A DNA stretch of 64,000 nucleotides from Streptomyces humidus (lineage in GTDB: Bacteria > Actinomycetota > Actinomycetes > Streptomycetales > Streptomycetaceae): assembly GCF_014649655.1 (NCBI RefSeq), contig NZ_BMTL01000014.1:124001-188000 (forward strand). The letters run 5' to 3'. Of the stretch, positions 51,563 through 58,984 are shown in pieces. Below the pieces are notes generated by a model, which was given only the letters and a program-made list of their open reading frames with translations, searched no databases and was not told the DNA's origin. Positions within the stretch are counted from its first letter, which is position 1, and each line of letters begins with the position of its first letter. Both the position numbers and the translations under genes were made by a program.

Positions 51563-52900
51563 ATGAAGCGCAAACCGTTGTTGATGTCCCTCATGGCCGC
51601 GGTACTTCTCGTCCTGGCAGCTGCGGGCACCTCGTTCAGCAGTGGCCTCGGCGCGCCCACGCCGGCCGCGAAGACCGTCGCCGCGGCGAGTGCCGGCTGC
51701 GGCAAGGCCCCGGCGCTGTCGAGCGGCAACCACACGATCCAGAGCGGCGGCCAGAACCGCAGCTACATCCTGCGGGTCCCGGCCGGCTACGACAACAGCC
51801 ACCCCTACCGGCTGGTCTTCGGTTTCCACTGGCGGGGCGGCACGGCGAACGACGTCGACTCGGGCGGAACGGACGGCTACAACTGGTCCTACTACGGCCT
51901 GCGGCGCCTGGCGGACGGCGCGAACAACAGCACGATCTTCGTCGCCCCGCAGGGCAACGGCAACGGCTGGGCCAACCCCGGAGGCCAGGACGTGGCCTTC
52001 GTCGACGCCATGGTCAGCCAGATCGAAGCAGGTCTGTGCGTCGACACCACCCAGCTGTTCGCCGCCGGCTTCAGCTACGGCGGCGGAATGTCGTACGCCC
52101 TCGCCTGTTCCCGGGCGACGGTCTTCCGCGCGGTCGCGGTCTACTCCGGCGCGAACCTCAGCGGGTGCAACGGCGGCAGCCAGCCCATCGCCTACATGGG
52201 TCTGCACGGCCTCCGGGACAACGTGCTGCCCATCTCGCTGGGACGGGAGCTGCGCGACACCTTCGTCCGGGCCAACGGCTGCACCCCGCAGAACCCGCCC
52301 GAGCCGGCCAACGGAAGCCTGACGCACATCATCACCGCCTACTCCGGATGCAGGTCCGGATACCCGGTCGTCTGGGCCGCGTTCGACGGAGCGGGTCACG
52401 ACCCCGGGCCCATCGACGGATCCACCGGTGACGGCTGGCGCACCTGGACGTCGGCCGCGGTGTGGCAGTTCTTCACCCAGTTCGGCTCGAACACGGAGCC
52501 GCCCCCCAACTCCGGCAACCAGACGATCATCGGCCAGGCGTCGGGACGCTGCGTCGACATCAACGCCTCCACCACGGCCAACGGCACACAGGCGCAACTG
52601 TGGGACTGCAACGGCGGCTCCAACCAACGCTGGACCTACACCGCCGCGAAGCAGCTCGTCGTCTACGGCAACAAGTGCCTGGGCGTCGGCCAGGGAGCGG
52701 GCGACGGCGCTCCCGCGGCCATCTTCGACTGCAGCGGGCAGGCGGACCAGCAGTGGAACGTCAATGCCGACGGCACGATCACAGCGGTGCAGTCGGGACG
52801 CTGCCTGGACGCCGCCGGCCAGGCGACGGCCAACGGGACGAAGATCCAGCTGTGGAGTTGCTCGGGCGGCGCGAACCAGCGCTGGCGCCTGGCGAGCTGA
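51563..52900 (+). CDS. CE1-like (feruloyl esterase/PHB-depolymerase fold) esterase with R-type lectin domain
   Basis: Exported esterase of 445 residues from ATG 51563 (AAGGAG upstream). The signal ends near residue 34. The catalytic domain (about 45-310) is an LpqC/feruloyl-esterase alpha/beta hydrolase: FGFHWRGGTANDVD, IFVAPQGNGNGWANPGGQD, nucleophile S171 in AAGFSYGGGMSYA, and His in DGAGHDPGPIDGST. Cys pairs are present (CGKAPAL, GCRSGYP, RANGC). After a short linker comes a beta-trefoil (about 325-445; GRCVDINASTTANGTQAQLW, GRCLDAAGQATANGTKIQLW). It would cut feruloyl or similar ester cross-links on arabinose or galactose. Last gene of the set, before a strong terminator. Confidence 0.86.
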   Translation: MKRKPLLMSLMAAVLLVLAAAGTSFSSGLGAPTPAAKTVAAASAGCGKAPALSSGNHTIQSGGQNRSYILRVPAGYDNSHPYRLVFGFHWRGGTANDVDSGGTDGYNWSYYGLRRLADGANNSTIFVAPQGNGNGWANPGGQDVAFVDAMVSQIEAGLCVDTTQLFAAGFSYGGGMSYALACSRATVFRAVAVYSGANLSGCNGGSQPIAYMGLHGLRDNVLPISLGRELRDTFVRANGCTPQNPPEPANGSLTHIITAYSGCRSGYPVVWAAFDGAGHDPGPIDGSTGDGWRTWTSAAVWQFFTQFGSNTEPPPNSGNQTIIGQASGRCVDINASTTANGTQAQLWDCNGGSNQRWTYTAAKQLVVYGNKCLGVGQGAGDGAPAAIFDCSGQADQQWNVNADGTITAVQSGRCLDAAGQATANGTKIQLWSCSGGANQRWRLAS

Positions 52901-52905
52901 CACGC

Positions 52906-52939
52906 GGGGCCGGGCCCGCGACCGTCCGGGCCCGGCCCC
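52906..52939 (+). terminator. Terminator at the end of the lectin-enzyme operon
   Basis: GGGGCCGGGCCCG, eight bases, then CGGGCCCGGCCCC: 13 perfectly paired bases, six bases after the stop of the last enzyme gene. It supports a shared transcript ending here. Confidence 0.75.
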
Positions 52940-53101
52940 ACCGTCCCCGATGAGACATCGCACCCGGGCGACTCAATATCTGTTCCCGCGAAGCGAGAAT
53001 TTGGCAGACCCCGCGGTCAGGGTTTTGCCGCAATGAGCGGAGCGGAATTGAGTAACGTGCACAGTCCGTTTCGGCGTGCTACTGTCGATCTCGGTTGCAG
53101 T

Positions 53102-53160
53102 TATGATCCCAAAACGTCGAGTGCCCCCACCAATTTTTTCGGTGGGGAGCGCTTTTGTAT
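53102..53160 (+). promoter_or_regulatory. Cold-shock gene leader with hairpin
   Basis: A TATGAT -10-like hexamer is at 53102. Then CCCCACC, the loop AATTTTTTC and GGTGGGG (53125-53147) form a 7-bp stem with a U-rich loop, followed by a U run (CGCTTTTGTATTT). It lies about 105 bases upstream of the start codon. Such leaders can act as thermosensitive elements or attenuators in csp genes. Confidence 0.5.
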
Positions 53161-53251
53161 TTCCGGTTGCTTTCCGGGCGGGGTGATCATCGCGGCGACA
53201 CGGCATCCGCGCGGTGCGGATTCCGATGCACTGCCCCAAAGGAGACATGAC

Positions 53252-53455
53252 ATGGCTGCTGGTACCGTGAAGTGGTTCAACGCGGAAAAGGGCTTCGGCT
53301 TCATCGAGCAGGACGGTGGCGGCGCCGACGTGTTCGCCCACTACTCGAACATCGCCACGCAGGGCTTCCGTGAACTGCTCGAGGGCCAGAAGGTGACCTT
53401 CGACATCGCGCAGGGCCAGAAGGGCCCGACGGCCGAGAACATCGTTCCGGCCTGA
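53252..53455 (+). CDS. cspA: Cold-shock protein
   Basis: Single-domain nucleic-acid chaperone of 67 residues, the family's standard length. RNP1 KGFGFIEQ and RNP2 VFAHYSNI are intact, as is the start TVKWFNAEKGFG. It would bind single-stranded RNA to prevent structure at low temperature. The ATG at 53252 has AAAGGAGA upstream. A long leader with a hairpin precedes it, a strong terminator follows, and an SCO5918-like gene comes next, a common Streptomyces pairing. The symbol is generic: which paralogue this is cannot be told from sequence alone. Confidence 0.95.
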   Translation: MAAGTVKWFNAEKGFGFIEQDGGGADVFAHYSNIATQGFRELLEGQKVTFDIAQGQKGPTAENIVPA

Positions 53456-53471
53456 CGTCGCGCACACCGTC

Positions 53472-53507
53472 GCTGGGGCCCGCATCCTTCGGGGTGCGGG
53501 CCCCAGC
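53472..53507 (+). terminator. Strong terminator of the cold-shock gene
   Basis: GCTGGGGCCCGCA, loop TCCTTCGGGG, then TGCGGGCCCCAGC: 13 perfect pairs. It starts 17 bases after the stop and is followed by a pyrimidine-rich stretch (CCCTTTCTTTTTCTC). Confidence 0.85.
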
Positions 53508-53609
53508 TGCACGCTGTCCCTTTCTTTTTCTCGCCATCGGTCCGTACCCGTAATTCCCCGTGCGGCTGATCCCTGCGGGAATTCCTCGATTTCTCCCCTG
53601 TGAGGCCAC

Positions 53610-53924
53610 ATGCGCTGCGTCATCGCCCGCTTCCCCTTCGAACTCACCAAGGGCGGCGTGCTGGAATCGATGAAGGGCGTCAAGCCCGAACCGGTCACCG
53701 GCGAATCCGTGACCATCGGCCGCCGCCACTACCCCGTCAAGCAGGTCGGCCAGATCATCACCCGCCAGGACCGCCGTGACTTCAGCGCCGCCGAAGTCCT
53801 GCGGGCCATGGCCCAGCTCGGCTTCACCTGCCGCGCCCTCCCGGAGGCCCCGCCCGCGCCCGCCGGCATCCTCACCTCGCTGCAGCGAGCGTCCGCGATG
53901 CTCGGCGCGCCCGCCACGGTCTGA
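53610..53924 (+). CDS. SCO5918-family conserved protein
   Basis: Small cytoplasmic protein of 104 residues conserved in Streptomyces next to cold-shock genes. It starts MRCVIARFPFELTKGGVLES, has the segment PVTGESVTIGRRHYPVKQVG and ITRQDRRDFSAAEVLRAM, and ends in a short Pro/Ala region. I recognise the family by this wording but not a function. The mixed beta-alpha pattern and basic start suggest nucleic-acid or ribosome association, which is inference. No ribosome site is obvious at the ATG, so it could be weakly translated or start elsewhere. Confidence 0.8.
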   Translation: MRCVIARFPFELTKGGVLESMKGVKPEPVTGESVTIGRRHYPVKQVGQIITRQDRRDFSAAEVLRAMAQLGFTCRALPEAPPAPAGILTSLQRASAMLGAPATV

Positions 53925-54001
53925 CGGGTGCCCGGGCCCGGAGCCGGGAGCCGGAACCGCAGGGCGGTGCGGGCGGCCTTCACCGCGCACCCGAGTCCTT
54001 T

Positions 54002-54025
54002 GCCACCCCGGCTTCCCGGGGTGGC
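54002..54025. terminator. Hairpin between convergent genes
   Basis: GCCACCCCGG, loop CTTC, then CCGGGGTGGC (10 perfect pairs), followed by TTCCGGTTTT. It sits between the SCO5918-like gene and the convergent RNase J gene. Confidence 0.7.
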
Positions 54026-54107
54026 TTCCGGTTTTCGTGCCCGACCCCCGGCGCCCCGGAACCGCGACGGGAACCGGGGACCCTGCTGCCGGGCCGTCGC
54101 TCAGGCG

Positions 54108-55793
54108 TCAGGCGTCGATGATGACGGGGATGATGAGGGGCTTGCGACGGTAGGTGCGGAACGCCCAGTTCGCCACGGCGCGGGCGACGAGCTGTTCGAG
54201 CTGGCGCGCGTCCCCGACGCCTTCCTCGGCCGCGGTGGCCAGCGTCTTCTCGATGACGGGGACGACCGGCTCGAAGGTGGTGTCGTCATGGACGAAGCCA
54301 CGCGCCAGGAAGTCGGGGGCCTCGGCGAGGGCGCCCGTGTCCGCGTCGACGATCGCCACCACCGTGACCACGCCTTCGGCGGCGAGGGTGAGGCGGTCCT
54401 TGAGGGACGCTTCCGTGGCGCCGCCGACTTCCATGCCGTCCACGTAGACGTTGCCCGCGGGGACCTTGCCGGTGATCGACGCGCGCCCGTCGACCAGGTC
54501 GACGACGACGCCGTCCTCGGCGATGACGACCCGCTCGGGGGCGACACCGGTGCGGATGGCGAGATCGCCGTTGGCCCGCAGATGACGCCATTCACCGTGC
54601 ACGGGCATGACGTTGCGGGGCTTGACGATGTTGTAGCAGTAGACGAGTTCGCCGGCGCTGGCGTGCCCGGAGACGTGCACCTTGGCGTTGCCCTTGTGGA
54701 CCACGTGGGCGCCCCACCGCGTGAGTCCGTTGATCACCCGGTAGATGGCGTTCTCGTTGCCGGGGATGAGGGAACTGGCGAGCAGGACGGTGTCGCCCTT
54801 GCCGATGCGGATGACGTGGTCGCGATTGGCCATCCGCGACAGTGCGGCCATCGGCTCGCCCTGGGAGCCGGTGCACACCAGAGTGATCTTGTGGTCCGGG
54901 AGCTTCTCCAGCTCCTTCGTGCTCACGACCAGACCGGACGGGACCTTCAGATAGCCCAGGTCACGGGCGATGCCCATGTTGCGGACCATCGACCGGCCGA
55001 CGAAGGCGACCTTGCGGCCGTGCTGGTGGGCGGCGTCCAGGACCTGCTGGATACGGTGCACATGGCTGGCGAAGCTGGAGACGATGACCCGGCGCGGTGC
55101 GGTGCGCATCACCTGTTCGATCGCAGGGTTCAGCTCACGCTCGGACGTGGTGAAGCCGGGTACCTCGGCGTTGGTGGAGTCGGTCAGGAACAGGTCCACG
55201 CCCTCCTCGCCGAGGCGGGCGAAGGCGCGCAGATCGGTGATGCGCTCGTCGAGAGGGAACTGGTCCATCTTGAAGTCGCCGGTGTGCAGCACCATCCCGG
55301 CGCCGGTGCGGATCGCGACCGCGAGGCTGTCCGGGATGGAGTGGTTGACCGCGACGAACTCGCAGTCGAAGGGCCCGAAGCGCCGCCGGTCGCCCTCCCG
55401 CACCCGCACCGTGCGCGGCCGGATGCCGTGCTCCTTGAGCTTGGCCTCCAGGAACGCCAGCGTCAGTTTGGAACCGACGACGGGGATGTCGCGCCGTTCG
55501 CGCAGGAGGTACGGCACGCCGCCGATGTGGTCTTCGTGGCCATGGGTGAGGACGATGCCCACGACGTCGTCCAGCCGGTCCCGGATCGAGGTGAAGTCCG
55601 GCAGGATCACGTCCACGCCGGGCTGGGTCTCCTCGGGGAACAGCACGCCGCAGTCGACGATGAGCAGCTTGCCCGCGTGCTCGAAGACGGTCATGTTGCG
55701 GCCGATCTCACCCAGGCCGCCCAGGGCGATGACACGCAGCCCTCCTTCGGGAAGGGGAGGGGCGGCTTTCAGTTCTGGATGCGGATGACTCAT
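54108..55793 (-). CDS. rnj: Ribonuclease J
   Basis: Metallo-beta-lactamase/beta-CASP ribonuclease of 561 residues. It would act as a 5'-3' exonuclease and endonuclease in mRNA decay and rRNA maturation. Motifs: LRVIALGGLGEIGRNMTVFE, the Zn site VLTHGHEDHIGGVPYLL, LHTGDFKMD, LTDSTNAEVPGFT and VIVSSFASHVHRIQQVLDAA, with the beta-CASP and C-terminal regions complete, ending LIIPVIIDA. The length is normal. It converges on the cold-shock set with a hairpin between. The sequence alone cannot say whether this is the main copy or a second RNase J. The ATG has only CAGGG before it. Confidence 0.93.
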   Translation of the reverse strand: MSHPHPELKAAPPLPEGGLRVIALGGLGEIGRNMTVFEHAGKLLIVDCGVLFPEETQPGVDVILPDFTSIRDRLDDVVGIVLTHGHEDHIGGVPYLLRERRDIPVVGSKLTLAFLEAKLKEHGIRPRTVRVREGDRRRFGPFDCEFVAVNHSIPDSLAVAIRTGAGMVLHTGDFKMDQFPLDERITDLRAFARLGEEGVDLFLTDSTNAEVPGFTTSERELNPAIEQVMRTAPRRVIVSSFASHVHRIQQVLDAAHQHGRKVAFVGRSMVRNMGIARDLGYLKVPSGLVVSTKELEKLPDHKITLVCTGSQGEPMAALSRMANRDHVIRIGKGDTVLLASSLIPGNENAIYRVINGLTRWGAHVVHKGNAKVHVSGHASAGELVYCYNIVKPRNVMPVHGEWRHLRANGDLAIRTGVAPERVVIAEDGVVVDLVDGRASITGKVPAGNVYVDGMEVGGATEASLKDRLTLAAEGVVTVVAIVDADTGALAEAPDFLARGFVHDDTTFEPVVPVIEKTLATAAEEGVGDARQLEQLVARAVANWAFRTYRRKPLIIPVIIDA

Positions 55794-55910
55794 ACCCTGA
55801 CGTTACCCGGAGAGGGGCACGGTGTGATCCATTGCCCCGGCTTCCCGGCTTCCCGGCCCCCCGGCCGCCTGCCCCACGACATCGCCCCCTGCCGCGCCTA
55901 CACTCCGTCG

Positions 55911-56147
55911 ATGAACAACATGCGGTGTACCCAGTGCGATCACGTCGGGCTCGAACAGGGCTTTGTCAGCGACAGCGGCAGCGGTGCCCGCGGGTACGCA
56001 CGGTGGTTCGGCGGTCTGCTCGACCGGGGCGTCCTGGGCATAGCCAGGACTCGGGGCCTGCCGCAATGGCAGATCGATGCCTTCCGCTGCCCGAACTGCG
56101 CCCACCTGGAACTGTTCGCCGCCGAGCGACTGAACCTTCGTGCGTGA
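55911..56147 (+). CDS. Small zinc-ribbon protein (four Cys)
   Basis: Short protein of 78 residues: MRCTQCDHVGLEQGF near the start and FRCPNCAHLELFAAERL near the end give two CxxC pairs about 50 residues apart. It is a likely structural zinc site of unknown role. ATG 55911 is used; the ATG at 55920 is equally possible. The long upstream open frame is a shadow of the RNase J gene. Divergent from RNase J. Confidence 0.7.
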   Translation: MNNMRCTQCDHVGLEQGFVSDSGSGARGYARWFGGLLDRGVLGIARTRGLPQWQIDAFRCPNCAHLELFAAERLNLRA

Positions 56148-56378
56148 CGCCCTGTGACGGTCCGTCAGCTCCGTTGAGGCCGGTCCCGGCGGCCGGCCGC
56201 CGGGACCGGGCGGGCGCGACGCCAGGCGCCGTCGGCCTCGGTGACTATCCTGGGAGAGCGGGCCGAGCCGACGGGCGTCGCCGGGTGGACCGCTCCCTGG
56301 TCGGCGCAGCTCGCACCTGCCCGGCCTGCGGCTGGACACCCGTCGGCGCAAGGCGAGCCGACAGGAAGGGGCCGACCG

Positions 56379-56771
56379 ATGACCTACGACCGCACGGTGC
56401 ACCTCGACACCGACTTCGCCACCGCCGTCACGCGGGTTCGCGAGGCCCTCGGCGAGCAGGGCTTCGGCATCCTCACCGAGATCGACGTCACCGCCACCCT
56501 CAAGGCCAAGCTGGACGAGGACCTGGAGGACTACGTCATCCTCGGCGCCTGCAATCCGCCGCTTGCCCACCGGGCTCTGGAGACGGACCGCACCATCGGC
56601 CTGCTGCTGCCGTGCAACGTGGTCGTCCGCGCCGAGGGCGACCACATCGCCGTACAGGCTCTCGATCCGCAGACGATGGTGTCCCTGACCGGACTCGACG
56701 CGCTCCGTCCGGTCGCCGACGAGGCCACCCTCCGGCTCGACGCCGCGCTCGCCTCCCTCACGCAGCCGTGA
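56379..56771 (+). CDS. DUF302-family protein
   Basis: Conserved small protein of 130 residues. DUF302 pattern: FATAVTRVREALGEQGFGIL, TEIDVTATLKAKLDEDLEDY, VILGACNPPLAHRAL, TIGLLLPCNVVVRAEGD and ALDPQTMVSLTGLDAL. The cysteine pair (GAC, LPC) is typical. The function is unknown; it is often near redox or metal-stress genes. ATG 56379 has AGGAAGGGG upstream. A possible 27-residue frame starts at the GTGA overlap with its stop (56768-56851), but I cannot support it as a gene. Confidence 0.88.
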   Translation: MTYDRTVHLDTDFATAVTRVREALGEQGFGILTEIDVTATLKAKLDEDLEDYVILGACNPPLAHRALETDRTIGLLLPCNVVVRAEGDHIAVQALDPQTMVSLTGLDALRPVADEATLRLDAALASLTQP

Positions 56772-57039
56772 CGGCGCCGCCGACCCCCGCCTCCCGTGTC
56801 GCCGCCCTGCGGTCGGAGAAACCGTGGGACCCGGAGATCACTGACGCGTAGGGGCGGCCGCCTGCGGGACGGGCCGTGATCCGTCAGGGTGTGGCGGGCG
56901 CGGGCCTGCGCCGTCGCATGGGCCCGGTCCGGCAGACGGCGACCGGGCCCGCCACGTTCTCGCGCCGCGGCGCCGACCTCATCGGCCGCTCGGTCACGTC
57001 CCGGCCGGGCTCGTCGGTCACCGTCGGGGGAGGGGCCCG

Positions 57040-57675
57040 TCAGGCGGGGTCGGGAAGGGGGCGCCGGGCGACCTCGTGGGCCTCGCCCGGTGGCACGCCC
57101 AGCATGCGCAGGACCATCTCGGCCAGGTCCGACGCGGCCTCGTCGCCGTCCAGGTCGGGTCGGGCGAATCGCAGTTCCACCAGGGACAGCAGGGTCCCGC
57201 CCAGCACGGACAGGGCGACCGCCGGGGCCACGGGGGTGAAGCGGCCGGACGCCATGCCGGCCTCGACGTCACGCACCGCCCGCCGGGTCAGGCCGTTGTC
57301 CGAGTGGATGTGGCCGAGGCCGCGGCGGCGCAGGACCTGCATCAGCTCGGGATGGGAGTCGGCCATCCGGGCGCTGAGCCGGAATCCTGCCGCGACGAGT
57401 TCCGCCGGGTCGTCGATCCCCGTCAGGCGTTCGTCGGTGCTCTGTCCGAACTCTTCCAGGGCGTCCACCACCGCCGCTTCGAACAGCTCGGTCTTCGACT
57501 GGAAGTGGTTGTAGAAGGAGCCGAAACCGACGTCGGCGCGTTCGGCGATCGCCTGGATGCTGGCGCCGGTGTCGCCGGTCTCGGCGAGTATCTGCCGGGC
57601 GGCACGGACGAGCGCGCGACGGGTCTCGGCGCGGCGCCGCTCGAAGCGGTTGCCGGGCGGGGCTGACGTAGGCAT
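57040..57675 (-). CDS. TetR-family repressor of the divergent aromatic operon
   Basis: Regulator of 211 residues. N-terminal HTH: RRAETRRALVRAARQILAETGD, IQAIAERADVGFGSFYNHFQSK. The C-terminal domain is helical, with ligand-pocket-like AELVAAGFRLSARMADSHPE. It is divergent from the extradiol dioxygenase operon with a 136-bp gap holding two matching palindromes, one overlapping the operon's -10. It is therefore very likely the local repressor, also regulating itself, with release by a pathway substrate or intermediate. The inducer is not known. Confidence 0.9.
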   Translation of the reverse strand: MPTSAPPGNRFERRRAETRRALVRAARQILAETGDTGASIQAIAERADVGFGSFYNHFQSKTELFEAAVVDALEEFGQSTDERLTGIDDPAELVAAGFRLSARMADSHPELMQVLRRRGLGHIHSDNGLTRRAVRDVEAGMASGRFTPVAPAVALSVLGGTLLSLVELRFARPDLDGDEAASDLAEMVLRMLGVPPGEAHEVARRPLPDPA

Positions 57676-57715
57676 GCACAGAGTCTAACCACGCGGGCGA
57701 TGACGACAGCAGCTC

Positions 57716-57729
57716 TGATGAATTCATCA
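57716..57729. promoter_or_regulatory. Operator O1, perfect palindrome
   Basis: TGATGAATTCATCA, 14 symmetric bases, 40 bases upstream of the TetR start. The same half-sites (TGATGA/TCATCA) recur at O2. Confidence 0.75.
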
Positions 57730-57748
57730 TTTACCTCCCGTGGACACC

Positions 57749-57777
57749 TTGACGAAGGGAATGTCAGACCTGATGAT
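57749..57777 (+). promoter_or_regulatory. Promoter of the meta-cleavage operon
   Basis: TTGACG (57749-57754), exactly 17 bases, GATGAT (57772-57777). The -10 falls inside operator O2, so TetR binding should block it. Confidence 0.65.
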
Positions 57778-57787
57778 TTCCTCATCA
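57771..57787. promoter_or_regulatory. Operator O2, overlapping the -10
   Basis: TGATGA, five bases, TCATCA: the same half-sites as O1 but spaced by five bases instead of two. It lies 24 bases before the dioxygenase start. Confidence 0.7.
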
Positions 57788-57811
57788 AGGCGATGCCGCT
57801 CGGAGGGCACC

Positions 57812-58957
57812 ATGTCTGAAACCCGCGTACACGGGCCCGATGTCAGGACGGCCCATCAGGACCTGCACAGCGAGGAGGGAGCGCTGCGGGGTGAGCATCC
57901 CGGCCGCTCCCGCAATCCCGTGATCAAGGTCGCTGACCTGGCCTGGCTGGAGTTCGAGAAGTGCGACCTGGACCGGGCCGAGGTCTTCGCCAGGGACTTC
58001 GGTTTCGGCGTCGCCGCCCGCACGGAACGGGAACTGTGGCTGCGCGGTACCTACGGTGGCTCGCCCTGCATGGTGATCCGGCGTGGTCGTACGTCCCGTT
58101 TCATCGGCCCGGCCTTCCGCGCGGCGGAGCGGTCCGATCTGGACCGGCTGGCACGTGCCACCGGGGCCGACGTGCGAAGGGCGGACGCGCCCGGCGGCGG
58201 CGAGGCGGTGGATCTGCTCGACCCCTCGGGTTTTCCGGTGCGGGTGGTGCACGGTGGCGAGCGGCTGCCGGCGTTGCCGGAGCAGCGGCCGCTGCTGCTC
58301 AACTTCGGCACCGATCACCGCCGTACGAACGCCACGCAGAGGCCTCCACGCGAGCCGTCCCGCATTCAGCGCCTGGGCCACGTGGTCTTGGAGACACGGG
58401 TGTTCGGCCGGGCCCTGGACTGGTACCTGGACATCCTCGGGATGATCGTCTCCGACTTCCTGTTCCTGGACGGGCAGCGCGACCGCGGTCCGACCATGGC
58501 CTTCATCCGCTGTGACCTCGGCAGCGTGCCGGCCGACCACCACACGCTGGCGATGCATCTGGGGCCCGGCACCGGCTACGTCCACTCCGCCTACCAGGTA
58601 CCTGACCTGGACTCGATCGCGGCCGGTGGCGAGTACCTCAAGGAGCGTGGATACCTGCGCAGTTGGGGCATCGGCCGACACATCCAGGGCAGTCAGCTCT
58701 TCGACTACTGGCGCGACCCCGACCGCTTCATGCTGGAGCACTTCGCCGACGGCGACCTGTTCTCCCGCGATGTCGCCCCCGGCTGGGCTTCCATGTCGAC
58801 CAGCGGCCTGGCCCAGTGGGGTCCGCCCGCCACCCGCGACTTCCTCGGCGCGAGCCCCTCCCCGCAACGCATCCGCGACGTCATCGAGGCTCTGCGCGGT
58901 GACAACGAGATGGACCCCGCGCGCCTGCTGGGTCTGCTCAAGGCCGCCAGGTCCTGA
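57812..58957 (+). CDS. Extradiol (VOC-family) ring-cleavage dioxygenase
   Basis: Fe(II)-dependent meta-cleavage enzyme of 381 residues (catechol 2,3-dioxygenase type I). The N-terminal VOC module is degenerate (VIKVADLAWLEFEKCDLD). The C-terminal module has the metal ligands: His in RLGHVVLETRVF, His in DHHTLAMHLGPGTGYVHSAYQV, and Glu in FMLEHFADGDLF. ATG 57812 has GGAGGG upstream. It is the first gene of an operon with an FAH-family hydrolase and an FAD hydroxylase, so it would open the ring made by the hydroxylase. The ring substrate is not fixed by sequence. Confidence 0.9.
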   Translation: MSETRVHGPDVRTAHQDLHSEEGALRGEHPGRSRNPVIKVADLAWLEFEKCDLDRAEVFARDFGFGVAARTERELWLRGTYGGSPCMVIRRGRTSRFIGPAFRAAERSDLDRLARATGADVRRADAPGGGEAVDLLDPSGFPVRVVHGGERLPALPEQRPLLLNFGTDHRRTNATQRPPREPSRIQRLGHVVLETRVFGRALDWYLDILGMIVSDFLFLDGQRDRGPTMAFIRCDLGSVPADHHTLAMHLGPGTGYVHSAYQVPDLDSIAAGGEYLKERGYLRSWGIGRHIQGSQLFDYWRDPDRFMLEHFADGDLFSRDVAPGWASMSTSGLAQWGPPATRDFLGASPSPQRIRDVIEALRGDNEMDPARLLGLLKAARS

Positions 58958-58984
58958 ACCCCGTCCTCTCACGAAGGCACTGAC

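Noticed and set aside
37766..52900. Bacteroidetes-style PUL with SusC/SusD or a local sugar transporter
   Set aside because: No SusCD-like or ABC transporter gene lies inside or next to the enzyme set. The XylFGH set at 3.7-6.5 kb is more than 30 kb away and has a broken ATPase.
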